Positions 44,506-57,103 of a DNA stretch of 64,000 nt are shown piece by piece (position 1 is the first letter of the stretch; each line of letters starts with the position of its first letter). Source of the DNA: Massariosphaeria phaeospora (Eukaryota; Ascomycota; Dothideomycetes; Pleosporales). The position numbers and the translations under genes were made by a program. Under the pieces are notes generated by a model. That model did not search any database, was not told where the DNA came from, and saw only the letters and a list, made by a program, of their open reading frames with translations. The stretch is from positions 124,001 through 188,000 of the forward strand of contig JAADJZ010000032.1 of the NCBI GenBank assembly GCA_011032825.1, written 5' to 3'.

Positions 44506-47500
44506 GGTGGATGGGCGATTAATGGCGGACCGTTGGGTAATACGCTATTTCCCCGTATAATGCAGCGTTGTCATGGTCCGTCACTATGGTGGGGTTGTGT
44601 TTCCAGTACAGATAGGGAGAATTTCATAAAGGACGAATTTCTTCGAGCGTGATTTCGAGGTCTGAACAGTGATGTAGAATATCCAGTAAAGCTACGAGGC
44701 AGACAGAGGTGAGAGAAGTGAGAGATGAGAAAAAGAAAGAGAGAACAGGAATAATTTTTCGAGAAAGATGTGATGTGTTTTGCGGAGTCAACCATGGTTC
44801 TTAGCTCGGCCCTTATAAAAGGAATCCACTGAGTACGCTGGTATAACACCAATTATCGTTGTAGGGAGCTGCGTCAAACCTTTTAGATGGAAAAGTACGC
44901 GTCGCGTATTGACGAGCCTCCCATTTGTTGTTGTTATTCCCACCATCACTCCGGAACCACGTACTTCAATCAAATCGATATTATGCCAGTTCCACACCAG
45001 CGTTGGTAGCTCGTCCTATTGCAAATTCAGTTATACGTGACCATAATTGGTGTCGCATATGAGGGGCTCTGCGAAGGCCAAGCACATTCTCCTAGAGCGC
45101 TCTGAGTCTTCAAACACAACGATCAACTGGACTTCTTTTTTCTGGGGGATGGTAGTCATTGCTGCATCGCGGTGCCACTCTGCTAGGAGCACCATAATTC
45201 GAATGACGAGATCGACGCTCCTTTCAAGAGCTGCGAAAACCCTGCGGCAGAAAGGAAGTGGAGAAAGCGCCGCCTAGAATTTCGCACTGTGGAGGACTGA
45301 TTACATACGCACTCTGGAGATGTTGGTAGCGAGACCAACACGATGCCCCGCTTTTTTACATTGCAGCAAAAATCGAAAAGCATCGTTCTTAGAACTACCT
45401 GATCAGGAATCATCCATAAACCAACAGCCTACTCCGGTTGGCAGGTGGGCGAGTACGTTTACCTCACCAACACTGCAGACTCTCAGCGGACATATCTACA
45501 ACTGCCACCCCGGTACAAACGCGATCCTTCTACTTAGCAATGATAGTTATAGTCAGACACGTACGGACCCCCACGCCCTTCAATATCCTACTGACATCCC
45601 CTAACACCATTCATACAGTATGTCCGACGTCTCTTCAAAGCTTGCTTCATAGCATCTATCCAGCTAGACTATAACCAATTAATCTAGAATAGAGCCGAGT
45701 CTGTCAGTACGGCAAAAATTTCCAAAACTGCACCCTCTCCCCTCCACGGACTTGCCGCACGTAAGCATGCAGGCCGCAACAATCAACAACACTCCGTAGC
45801 GTCATCGCGCAATAACCATACGGGCACCCTAAGCTATCTTTGGACAGTGTCCTAATTCGCACCGCGTCGCTTCAGCACGTCAGATTCCTTACATGCATCC
45901 GCATGCGTATTTACCACTACCGCCGCCGCCGCCGCACAGCCACCCCACAAAACCCCATCCATCCATCCATCCATCCAAAATCCAAATCCGCAAGGCTGTG
46001 CAAACATCGAGTTTGTACTCCGTACCGAGTACAGTGCCGTGCCGTACAATGCACGTCTTCTCGACGACGGAGTAAAGGATCCAAGTAGGGACACCACCTA
46101 GCGACCCCGTTACCCGTTCTCCCCATTTCTCCGTGCCGTTCGTAACTTTCGTACTGGATAATTTCCCCGCCGCGCACGCACGCCGCGCTACGGACATGAT
46201 TTCCCCGTCGTTTACCACGTAGATTCCAGAATCCATACATAGCAAACAGCGAACAAGTCAAGGCAAGCCAGGCATAGAGAATCCCACTGCGAGTTAAGAC
46301 AGAAACTATTTGGACCGTCCCTCCGTCCGTGCCCTTCTCTCTCTCCGGCCACCCGTTCCGTTCCCTTCCGTTTCATCCCAGCGCCACACGTTTCAAAACA
46401 CGTCAACCCCTCCAGGCTCCACTGCTCCAGGAGTGCTGATCACGGCCGATCGCCCGTAACGTAACGGAACGTCGCGTCGCCATCACGCAATCCATCCCAT
46501 CCATTCATTTCCAGCTCCGCTCATCCGTTCCGCGCCTCCTCCTCCTCGCTCCTGGGGCTGCACATGCGACATCACAGACAGGAAGATCGCGACGATCCCA
46601 TCACGTCCAAAAAAGGCACTAGTGTTTTGAAAACAACAAAATCGAACATCTGAATTAGACAGACACTGTAACGTTAACGTTAACGAGCCGCTGGTCCGCC
46701 GATCCCCTTCTACCACCCCTGCCCCCCGTCCCTCAAGTCAAGTTTCCTCCCCGACCAACCGAACCTAACCTAACCTCGTCCAACCGCAACTCAACTCAAC
46801 TCAACTCTTACCCATTCCAACCAACAACATGCGCGCAATTCGTCTCGAATTTAGGTCGAACAAAGGAAAACATAGATTTGCCCTACAGATTATTGACTGC
46901 AGCACGTTTGCGAATATCAACATCAACATATATGCAACAGACAAAACAACCATCAACCAAAAAGAGAGAGGTAGGTATTTGGGCGCGAATCCGATAGATG
47001 CACAGACGAATTCCGCGTTCCCAGAAAAAGAAAAAAGGATTTCCCCATCTGTGAACAAGCATGAGACCCGGCCCGTTTCAGCAGCGTTTCAGAAACGGAC
47101 CCAAGCATCCCCCCAGCCCCCCAATCCAATCCATCAATCCAATCAATCCAATCCATCCATCATGAGACCGACCGAGCGTGAGCAACCATCAAAAAATCCG
47201 CGACGAGATCCTATCATCTTTCTCGTAGTGGCCATAAAGGGGGGAAAACAGGTAGGTAGGTGAAGAATCGAATATGGGTTGAAAAAGTGAGAGAACAAAA
47301 AAATTGGCCCAAACAGCAAATAACAAATCAAATGGATATCCGTGCGTGCCCTATTAGATTGCCGGCGCTTTTTGTGAGGGTAATATACGTAGAGAATAAG
47401 GTGTGCGCGCGTGCTAGGAATATAGCGGGAATAGAGATGGGGGGGAATATGGTATGGAGTACTGTGGTGGATCTTGCGGCGGACAACAAAGCAAGAGAGC

Positions 47501-47679
47501 CGGAAGAATGGCGTGGAGAAACGAAGCGAAACGAAACAAAATAAACGCGAAGCGAGGGCCCCGTCACATGGACATTCGATTATCCCATCCTGAACTCCAA
47601 AACCAAAACGCCGTGTTCGAGAGGTATCGTTGAGAACACACCGCCGCACGAGCCTAGGCCGAGCCACGTATTAGGAGTG
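44506..47679. other. 3.2-kb gene-free stretch with simple repeats
   Basis: No supported gene on either strand. Present are a CCG run (45920-45934), a CATC tetranucleotide repeat (45955-45977), CAACT repeats near 46788-46806, AATCC repeats near 47121-47160, and a GTTAACGTTAAC palindrome near 46672-46683. The right part could be a long 3' untranslated region of the 47680 gene. Confidence 0.5.
45955..45977. repeat. CATC microsatellite
   Basis: Consecutive CATC/ATCC units in the gene-free interval; it makes spurious Ile-His-Pro and Asp-Gly-Trp-Met frames. Confidence 0.9.
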
Positions 47680-49195
47680 TCACGAGTGGAACAAGTCCCA
47701 CGCTCGTGCACATAATTGGATGAATTCATCTTTCTTTTTGCGCTGGGTTTCCGGGCTGTCCTGGCCTTCACCGAATGGGCCAACACGTTGTTGCTGGCGT
47801 CCGAGCGGAGGTGTTCCATTGTCCCGTTCGTACTCTTCTCGATTTCGTCTCCTAGAGCTGCCACTGCGGTGGAGATCCATGTTTGACGGGTACGGCTGGG
47901 ATGCGTTGTGCTTAGGCATTGGCGAAGGCGGCGTGGGTGGCTGGTGGCCACCGTAGTGAACGATGCGAGGAAGGAGATCCTCACGTCCTCCGGAGAGAGA
48001 AGCGACAGCATCCTCAGCCGACTTGTACTCGCGAGGACGGGAAGTTTGCGGGGGATGTTGGTGTTGTGGCGGGAACCCAGGAGACGGCAGTGGCGGTTGC
48101 ACGTTCGAGTGCGAGGAGTGTCCTGGGCTGTTGTTATAATGGCTGCGGGGCGCACCAAGAGGCTCAGGAAAAACATCGGATATCGGGGGAAGACGATTAT
48201 TTGTTTGCTGCGCCGGAACATGGTGAATGTGCGACGTCTGCGATAGATTCGAAGGCCCGTTGGCGACATGGCGGGATGGCGGAACGCTGGGCCGAAGCCC
48301 GGTAAAACACTGATGTATGGGAGCGGACTGAATTACACGCTCGTCGGAGAACTGCTGATGGGATGGAGGGGCAATGGATAGACCGGGCGGGGGTCCCTTT
48401 CTCCGCGATGTGTTGGGCGTCTTCATGGAACGTCCGAAGGGGTTCATATCCGCCTGGCGGCCAGCGTCATCGTCTGGGCCGCCTCCCTTGCCGCCATGTC
48501 CCTTCTGGCGTGCTTCAATAATCTGGCGCTGTCGCTCCCTCACATCCAGACTCCGCTGCAGTTGTTCGCGCATGGTGGGGTCCTGTGTATGGAAGCCCGG
48601 CGAAAGGCAAGCGAGGCCGACATCGAGCAAGTTGGCGCTGTCTTTGGAACTCATAGGACCCGCCGGGCGTGCGGTGAGGGCGCCGGAGGAGTGAACGATG
48701 CTGTTGTGGGTCGAGAGGTCGAGATAGGCTGGGCGGCGCCGCGAGACCGGGTTGTCTGGCGACGAGGGCTCTTTCTTGACGACTATCTTGGGACCCATGC
48801 CACTTCGCGACCTGCTGGCAGACTTGCGGTTAGACAGGCCATCTTGACTCGGGGGAGACATGGAGGCCGGAGAGGGAGACATGGAGGCAGAGACGACGGA
48901 AGAAGAGGGAGGGGTGCGGAAGGCAGAAGAAGAGGGACGAGAAGATGGAACGTCAATCGACATACGAAAGTGGCGAATGCTTGCCCTCGGCTCGCTGGTG
49001 GTGGGCTGAGCCATCACTGGAGGAAGTAGGTGAAGCATTGTCGGCAACCAGTTTTGAGCTTTTGGAGTTGGGCGTGACCAGGTGAGGAGAAGCCATGGAA
49101 GTAGAGGGTGCTAAGGTGGGATAAACCCTCGACGAGCCAATGCTGTCGGGCATGTGCGGTGGCTGGACGGGGGTGACGGCAACGGCCGTGGTCAT
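47680..49195 (-). CDS. Ser/Pro-rich hypothetical protein
   Basis: Two exons (49195-48966 and 48811-47680) over a 154-bp intron with donor GTATGT and acceptor CAGCAG; 453 residues. The join gives '...GKHSPLS' followed by 'SRSGMGPKIVVKKEPSSPD'. Recognisable features are 'GLACLSPGFHTQDPTMREQL' with 'QRSLDVRERQRQIIEARQKG', predicted to be a short charged helix, and a C-terminal 'KKKDEFIQLCARAWDLFHS', also helix-forming. The rest is disordered and rich in Ser, Pro, Gln and His, as in fungal transcription-associated or signalling proteins. I do not recognise a named family. Without splicing, the main exon could start at 49047, but the two-exon form keeps both frames and a strong donor. Confidence 0.65.
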
Positions 49196-51690
49196 GATGC
49201 TCGTGAGGGGGAGATGAAGGGTGTCGCAGTCCGCTGGGCGGAAACCCGGCAGGTGTCGAAGGACGGGGCAGCCAAATGCGCGGGGGCAGCAATGCGGCTC
49301 TCGCGCAGCCGGCAGCAAGGACAGAGCAACGCAGGACAGGACAGCGCGGCGAAGAACAAGACGGACGGAGAGGGATTGCGGACGCGGATGCGGAAGTGGA
49401 AGTGCAGAGTGGCGGGGGGGATGAAAATGGCGAGTGCCCGGCACTGGGCACTGGGCACTGGGCACTGGAGGTGTGAAATGGGTGGTCGCAGGGCGGCAGG
49501 GCGGCAGGGTTTGGGACTTGTTGCCAGCCCGGCCAGCCCAGCCCAGCGCCAACCACGGGCGCGCAGGCCAGCCGCCATGGATCGGCTGTCTTGCTGTCGC
49601 GCACCTAGGGCGAGCAGATGCGCCGTCGTTTCTGCGCCGCTGTGATTCGCGCGCCCCGAGGGCATGCAGCTGGTTGCCAATGCCGCCGGCGCTTCTAGTG
49701 TAGCCCGCTGTGTTTCAGGCGCGGCGCAGACGTTTGACCCATCGCCCGCACGCGCAGCGTTCATGGCCACGAGTCGCGACGAGTCTCGAGAGCAGCTGTC
49801 GTTTCAGCTTCAGCTTCAGCGCCCCAGCTCGGCCAGCCGTGCGAGATTCGTTTCTCGTCTACCGGGTCCCGCACAGCCGCACGGCCTTCAACACGGCGCC
49901 GCCTGGGCACTCCAGGACTGACCCTCAACACCAACAGCAACTGACAGACCAGGGTCCGGCTCCGCACCGCACCGAACCACCAAACCGCCAGCAACTCCCC
50001 ACGTCCATGCCTGTTCTCACGCCTCGCCCACTTCTGCCGCCATGTCGCTGCTTCCACGTGGCGGCAGCGTTGCGTTCGCAGGCCATCACGTCTGTCAGCG
50101 CGCCCAGGATCGCCGTCGCCATCACTGTTCCAACCGCGCGTCTTCCCTCTTGGGAACTCCCCAGCTAGGGCAGATTGCGCATGCGGCCGTCGCGTAAAGA
50201 TAGCTCGCCCCGCGTGAGATTGATTGATATCTACCCTTGGCCCCGGCCAGCCTGCCCGCGCTGCAGCTCCGTCAATATTTCATATAGCACTGCACCACCC
50301 GCATCAGGTACGTCGCATCACAAGCCAATTCCTACCCTGAGACAGCGACCCCATCATTCACGGCGCCAGTCCAGCTTCCCGTGCAGACCGCCCTTCAGCG
50401 TGCGGGGTTGACCAAAGTAGAGAGGAGCGGACTCAAGTAAGGTTCCAAGTGTCTTTCTCAGCTCTCCCAGGCACGTCTCCGCTTCATCGTTTGGCCACGC
50501 GAGCTGTTTATTGGACCCCTCGACGCAGACTACATATTGCAAGCCTCGGTTCCGGTTCGCTTTGGTCCCATCGTCAGTCAACTCGCCTAGATGCGCAGTC
50601 CAATCTGAGCTTCCTGCTCATGTGCGCGACCTCCGGACTTCCGCACACTTGAAACATGTTTCCAGCACGAGCGACTGGGCAGAATACTAATCGCCAACTT
50701 GGTATCACAGGCCAGCTGCTGCGGAATGTGGACTTCTGATACGCAAGGACTCCACCGTGTGTGAATACGAAGGGACTCCACACCGTTAACGGAAGTTGCT
50801 GATTCTTAATGTTTGGTTTATCCTCGTTTCCGTCCGTTTCCCATTGAAGTTTTTCCCCTGTCTATTTATCCTATACTCCGCCCACAGGCCTGTGCCAATG
50901 TTTCAATCCAGGGCCATGGACTCGATATGGATAATAAGAGACCGCCCACCTTAACACTTCCCAATCTGGACCTGGACCTGGACTTCCACAACAACCAACC
51001 GAGCGAGCGACTAGGACAGGGACAGGGTCCAACCTCCCCACAACCTGCTCGCTACGCTGGTAAATAGGTGTGTATACGAGGTTTCGCGTAGACACAAGTG
51101 AGAATTCACGCGCAAAGTTAGTTATCGAACTGCCATGACTTGGTTTGTACCTAGGTAAAACTGCCACTCAAAGTCAGTCAGGGAGCAAACGGAACATGCT
51201 AGTACCATTGGAAACCACCGTTAGACTGCAGACATCGTAAACGCAATTAGTAATACACCGCTTAGTCATTTCTTGCAGTATGTGTTCGCAAAGGATGCTC
51301 CTGTGCGATGGCCTGGGCAGTGAGTACACTAAAACAACACATCCCATCCCAAAGCAGCCAATCGCAATGAGCTAGAAGTAGAGTAGTAGCTAAAGACCAA
51401 AATTGATAGGGCCATGGGAGTTGGCATACTTCAAAGTTAGAAATGTATTAGACTTGACAACATACAAAGACAGCCTTGCCTATGTGTGTTGTAGCTCCAC
51501 ACGCCAGTCTCCCCATCTGCAAGTTAGTATGTACCGGCGATAACAGCGCTGTGCTTTGTAATGGAGTCGCTTTGTAATACAGCAGCCCCAAGACACGGCT
51601 AAGGTATCGTGAACGTTGGTACATAGGTTTCTCAAAGTCTGCAGACTTGACGCCCATTATTCCTAACACACGCAACGCAAACAACTCACT
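49196..51690. other. 2.5-kb gene-free stretch
   Basis: Open frames are Ala/Arg/Pro-rich, overlap on both strands around 49190-50170, and lack domains. A short tandem (GGGCACT x 3-4) lies at about 49441-49467. The remainder is the promoter side of the two flanking genes. Confidence 0.45.
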
Positions 51691-52541
51691 ATGGCGCCCT
51701 CCACAACCGTCCTCATCACTGGCGCCAACAGGGGCATAGGCCTCGGCCTCACCTCCTGCTTCCTCGCCCTAGCAGGCCACACCGTCATCGCCGCCGTGCG
51801 CGATCCCGCGCACGCCACCGCGCAAGCCCTGCAGCAGCTGTCCAAAGGCGCCGACAGCCAGCTCGTGGTCGTGAAGCTCGACGCCAGCATTGAGCAGGAC
51901 GCGCACGATGCGGTTGCGGAGCTGCAGCAGAAGCACGGCGTCGACCATCTGGACATTGTGATTGCGAATGCGGGCATCGGGTATATCTACCCCTCGGTCG
52001 CGGACGTCAAGATTGCGGATATTAGGAACCATATGGAGCCGAATGTGTACGGCATGGTGGCGCTGTATCAGGCGACGAGGGCGCTGCTGAAGAAGTCGAA
52101 GCGCGAGCCGATATTTCTGCCTATGGGGTCGTCGGCGGGCCTGTTGATGTGAGTCTGATTATCTTCTTTCTTTCTTTCTTTCTTTCCTTCGCTCGATATG
52201 ACTGTCATCTTGGAGTGCGATGGCATAGGTTGACCAAGCGGCGTTTCAGCAACCACCTCCCCATCCCCAATGCCGCGTATGCGCCTACCAAAACGGCAGT
52301 CAACTGGTACACGATCCGCATCAACGCCGAAGACGAATGGCTCAACTGCTTCTCCATCGACCCGGGCCATGTGGCGACGTCGCTGGGCAATGGGGCCGCA
52401 AAGGCTGTGGGCATGGGCGACCACGCGCCGCTGTCGGTCGAGGATTCATGCAAGGGGATGATGCAGGTGTTTGCCCAGGCGTCGAAGGAGAAGTATGGTG
52501 GGAAGCTGGTCGTGTACACGGGGGAGATCTCGAGCTGGTAG
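51691..52541 (+). CDS. short-chain dehydrogenase/reductase
   Basis: Two exons (51691-52148 and 52229-52541), 80-bp intron carrying a TTTC microsatellite, 256 residues. The classical SDR signature is present: cofactor loop 'TTVLITGANRGIGLGL', 'NAGIGY', catalytic Ser in 'PIFLPMGSSAGLL', and 'YAPTKTAVNW' with the YxxxK pair after the splice. It is of the size and pattern of fungal carbonyl reductases, including the norsolorinic-acid ketoreductase-like subgroup, but subgroup alone does not give the substrate. It is probably cytosolic and NADP(H)-dependent. It is tail-to-tail with a decayed FAD-oxidase fragment, which could mean a former small metabolic cluster. The start is the first Met, six residues before the cofactor strand, as usual for SDRs. 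Confidence 0.88.
52164..52188. repeat. TTTC microsatellite in SDR intron
   Basis: About five TTTC units within the intron, acting as part of its pyrimidine-rich tract. Confidence 0.85.
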
Positions 52542-52693
52542 AGGATTAACCAACGATGGAGAGGACGAGAGATGGGATATTGGGTTCAATATGTTTGAGT
52601 GGAAAATGCGAAACCAATGTGTACTGAAACTGTCTGTGAAGTGAAGAGGATGTGAAATATTTATATGACGAGAAAGAAATGCAAACCTCGCAA

Positions 52694-52972
52694 TCAAGCA
52701 GCGCACAGCCGACTTTGTTCATCCAGCTTATAGGCGCCACTGCCGACACCAGGCTGGCTCCACAAGACGAAGCCCGGATCGTACCGTTGCTTGATGCTCA
52801 ACAGGCGCGGGTAGTGGTCGCCATGATATAGTAGTCGGTCTTCCAGCGCGCGTTGTCGAACGTGGCGTAGGCGCCGCCATCGGGAATGAGGTCGCGCAGG
52901 CGGTCCTGCCAGCTGCTCACCACAGCGAGGTCCGTAGCCAGCGTGTCCCAGGTCGCGCTCTCGATGTTCATC
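52694..52972 (-). pseudogene. C-terminal fragment of FAD-linked (BBE-type) oxidase
   Basis: One frame encodes 'SSWQDRLRDLIPDG' and 'ATFDNARWKTDYY'; the next frame continues 'GDHYPRLLSIKQRYDPGFVL' and 'WSQPGVGSGAYK' to the stop at 52694. Together these match the end of berberine-bridge-enzyme-like FAD oxidases (x-x-x-YGD-x-YPRL-x-x-IK-x-KYDP, then the final VGS). The frames are separated by a 5-bp excess (ATCAT) near 52835-52840, so the reading frame is broken. The FAD-binding PCMH domain is not found upstream. I infer a decayed remnant; the 5' limit is uncertain, and a CTTACTAG acceptor-like site precedes the ATG at 52971. Confidence 0.72.
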
Positions 52973-55449
52973 TAGTAAGACCAGCGTGGGAGCGTCTGCT
53001 GACTTGATGTCGGCTTCGAGCATACTGCGGAGCGGTAGAAAAAGACTGCGAGCGTTTGTATGGCCGTCGCATAATACAGATATCAGCTTCCTTCAATGCG
53101 CAGGTATTTTGAATCGCTGTGGGGGTGCAGCGGGTGCAGGCTCAGGCTATCGTCCGAAGTTTTGATGTTCGTCGGGTGGATAAACTTCGGCAGTACGAGA
53201 AATATCGCTGCAGGCGTATATTGACGTCTGTAGTTCCGTATACCCGAAGTGTGGTTCCGCTTATCCATCGCCTTCAATTCACTGATAAAAAGTATAGGCC
53301 CACCAGGCCTAGAATAATATTCCTCGAAGCGCTATTATATCTTATCTATTAGCCTGCTAGTAGCTAAAAACTAGTTCTGCGAGCTTATACGGTATGTGTT
53401 AAGACGATTCTATTCTAGACGGCGCTCGATCGCTGCTGGTTCGCTTACACCCCGAAATCTCTTTTTCATCCAACGAAGGTTCCGATCTGCTCGTAGGATA
53501 TGCCACTTTCCATTCAACAGCATCGTTAGCCTCGCATCAACCGCGGGGTACGAACTTAATCGACAGGTGCTCATTCCCCGCGCACTCGCGCTGTCAATGG
53601 ACTTGGGTCGTCTTATCGGTTTTCTGCCGTTCCTGCTGTCCGCTCCAAGCATTTGTGCAAGTCACATACAGTAGTACTGCATCGACACCTGTGCTCCGCG
53701 TGTACCTTCTGCAGTCCTACATCTCCGTCACATTATTGCGAACACAATACAAAACTACTCGCCCTTCTCGAACCGCTACAAGCCGCAACCACGTCTCCTG
53801 GTGGCACCAATATTCACTCTCCCTGCTCAGTCGCACGAGCAAGTCCAAGTCCATGTACATGGCCTAATCGGGCCGAGAACATGGCAGGCCCTTTCCCCAA
53901 CGGTCTGGACTCGAGCGAACGTTTTGCTAGCACATGGGAGGGTTTTCTAGGCTTGCGCTACCTGACCCCATGCTGTGCAAACGACTGGTCCGGTCCGTCT
54001 GGGAATCGAATCGCCATATCAGGCCACCGCGTTCGTTGATTGGGTAGGTAGCACGGCATGAACCTCTTTCCGTTTTGGGGACTGCACCGCACAGCAAGCG
54101 CGCTGCGTTGTTTCCAAGGTTCTATCGCATTGCCGACGCGCTCGACGATTCGCTCGCACAGGTGCGGCATGCCTACCTAGATGGCACCCGATTCTGCGCT
54201 CCGAATGGTCGACAGCATATGCACTTTAGCAGGCCGCACTAGGTGCATGATCGGATATGCTGAACTGAACTGGCCTGGTCGGGTCGCAGGTCGCAGCTTA
54301 GCTTGGAAAGACAGACAGGACAGCGCATGCGCTGGTGCGACCGGTCTGTCTTCGACGTCGCAGTACAGCACCACACCTGTTTGGAAGACCCACAGCCGCT
54401 GATATCGATGCGTCGCGTGGACAGACGCTGGATGTGTTGCCACGCTGCTCAGCTCACCGCTGCTCGAGCAGAATGCGTGTCAGACACTTTCATGGCTTTA
54501 CTTACGTCTCTGTTCTACCCTCCCTCACTCCCTCACTCATCCCATGTACAGCGCTTCGATCCGACATGCCACTTATCTATCCCCCGGCAAACTCGCACCG
54601 CCACCTCGCAGAGCACCACATACCCCATACCGCTATTCCCCAGCCCCTACTTATCTCATACGCACATGCATACACTACACACGCACTACAACACAAGCAC
54701 CGCACCGCACCGCACCACCTCGCGTCTAACAAAGACCATTCGGGTAATATATCCGTGTTTGATATAACACAACTCAACTCCCCCCTTCCCCTCGGAGTTC
54801 GTGCTGCGTGGCACGCACCCTCGTGCAACACAAGCAGGCATGCGTACTAGTATGCCTCCGGGCCGGTCTGTAGATGTGAGGCGACGTGGCTCTAGTACAG
54901 CTGGCGGCTTTGCGAGTATTGATGTGATTGATCAGTGATCTGTGGATGGTGGATACTAAATTATACGAGACGCGAAATCCTCGCGGAGGTTGTGGTGCGA
55001 AAAGACTTTTGAGCAAGTAGCACGTATGCATGGGTATGTAGTAGGTGGGTGAGATGGTGAGGCCCAGGTTATCGATAACTATCACCACTCAAGTGCACCA
55101 TCAAAGCCAAAGTATAGTAAGAGAGACCATTTTGTTTTGTTCGCTACTATACTACTGCCTAACAGTAAGAGGAAGGTAAAAACACGATATGTGTACAACT
55201 GGTAGAGGTAAAAACATTAAGATAGGACCGAGCCGAGCCAACGGAAATACATACACACCCAAGGCAATAACCACCTTGGGCGGAATAAATGGGAATGAGA
55301 AAGTCAAAACCGTAAATTCCGAACGCCTTAGTAGATGAAGATAGCCATTTTGAGGATCCGGGAAATGCGCGCAAGTCAAGTTAAGGGACTAAATGGGAAG
55401 CGATGCGAACAGGACCGTCGCAGAACATAAGCAGGGCGGAGACGTGCAG
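52973..55449. other. 2.5-kb gene-free stretch
   Basis: No supported gene. AT-rich around 53290-53400. Open frames from 53396 to 54850 are short and of mixed composition on both strands. It may hide further decay of the FAD-oxidase region on its left side. Confidence 0.45.
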
Positions 55450-56529
55450 TTAATGGGCCAGAGTCCCGTAATCGCCATTCGTAAGACCGCTAGGCATCTC
55501 GGTAAATCCTAGCTTCTTAAAGCCGCTGATCATACCGTCGCCCTTGTTCTTCTTGCCGTCCTTGGTTTTCTCTGACTGCTGCTTGGGGCTCTCGACGACC
55601 GTGTCTTCGCTGTCGTCGGCCTCGGTTTGGCCCTGGCCCTCTTGTTGTTCCGGCTCAGCAGTTTGGTCCTGGGATTGCGGCTTGGCATCCTTCTTCTGCT
55701 CGTCGTCATCGGCGTGCTCTTGCTCCTCGTCAGCCTCCTCATCGTCGCCATCGACGTCGATCTCGCCGCCCTGCACTACGGTCTCAGCCTCCGGATCGAC
55801 GTCCGTGTCGACCATGTCCTCCGCCTCAGCCGGGTCGTCGCGCGCATCCGGCACGACATCCTCCTCAAGTCGCCAGTCCTGGATGGCGCGGATGATATCG
55901 ACAGCCAACTGGCCGTTTTTGCGCAGCGCCTTATCCCAATGCGTCGGGATGCCCTTCTCCAACACCATAAGCCGCGCGACGCTGTGTACCAGCATGTGGC
56001 GCATAGGGCTGCCCTCCTCGGTATTGGCATAGACGTACTGCACGCGGCGCAGGCCGGGGTACGTGTCGCTGAATTTGTACCACTCGCGCACGACCTGCAG
56101 CACGTCGGCGATGAGGGTCGGGATGGCGAACTTCTCCGCCATGAGGTATAGGTCGAAGAGCAGGCCTAGGTCGGCTTCTTCGCGCGCCACGGGCAGCGAC
56201 GACGAGTAGAGCCAGCCGACGAAGGTTTTGAATGGCGCGTCTTCTTCGTCAGGGAGGCCGAAGGACTTGGATGTGTTGGTTTTGGAGTAGAAGATCTTGC
56301 GGAAGAAGGGTGAGTGGTAACAGAGGAGCTTTTCGTGAAGGATCCAGTGTGTGTTTTCGGTGCCGACGTAGATGTCGACCATGGAGCGGGAGAGGAGCCT
56401 AGGGTGGTGTCAGGGGGTGGGAGTCAAGGTTTAGACGTTGTGCTGTTGAAAGCGCATTGGGGTACTAGTTGGAGAGCAGGAAGGATGATGGACTTACTCA
56501 TTGAGCGGCTTCTCCGTGGTTTCCGGCAT
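55450..56529 (-). CDS. BTB/POZ domain protein with acidic tail
   Basis: Two exons (56529-56498 and 56398-55450), 99-bp intron, 326 residues. The tiny first exon (MPETTEKPLNE) is joined GA|G to 'LLSRSMVDIYVGTENTHWIL', starting the BTB fold: 'HEKLLCYHSPFFRKIFYS', 'FKTFVGWLYSSSLP', 'LFDLYLMAEKFAIPTLIADV'. After residue about 200 comes a long Asp/Glu-rich low-complexity stretch ('DVDGDDEEADEEQEHADDDE') and a short basic end. Fungal BTB proteins of this simple kind are common; many dimerise or act as Cul3 adaptors, but no partner is shown here. The small-exon start is supported by a GTAAGT donor and CCCTAG acceptor and by continuous reading. Confidence 0.86.
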
Positions 56530-57103
56530 TATGATTAGTGGTGTTGATGGTTTGTGAGATGGTAGAAGTGGTGTGGAACGCGAACTTGACTTGAACGTCA
56601 ACAGCAGGACAGCACAGCGAAGAATGAAAAGTTTCTTCGAAGATGGATTAGATGGATAGGAGCGCAACTTCAAATGTGGCCGTGCCAGCCTCTATAAACC
56701 AGGCAGGAGGCTGGGAAGTTGGATGAACTGATATGACGTAGATGACGTTGCCCGTGCAGCGTGGTTGCGCCACAACCTTGCTTCCAACACCATCCCCGCT
56801 AGTGCGGCCCGCGACAGGGATCAGAGCAACCTGAGACACCAACACCATGCGCTCATTGGCTTGTTGGCTTACGGCGGGCCTCTGTTCGAGTCTTCGAGAA
56901 GGGCGTGGCTGGGGTGATGGTGGTGGTGGTCATCCCCTTGGCACAGTTCGTCTCGCTAGCAACCAGCCTTTCATTCTGTCAATACATACTGTACGTACTC
57001 AGTATACAGTCAGGGTTTTACGAACAATCATCGAGCTTGAGAAGATCTTGAAGGATTAGGCTTCAACTGCATGTTCCTGTTTAATGACCTGGACCCAAGG
57101 CGC
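56530..57103. other. intergenic 570 bp
   Basis: Between two minus-strand genes; nothing recognised. Confidence 0.5.

Noticed and set aside
49014..49770. Overlapping Ala/Pro-rich minus-strand frames upstream of the 47680-49195 gene
   Set aside because: They look like GC-rich 5' leader; only the part from the Met at 49195 joins cleanly to the downstream exon.
53396..54850. Several plus-strand frames of 90-170 residues
   Set aside because: Short, overlapping, of random composition, without domains or splice support.
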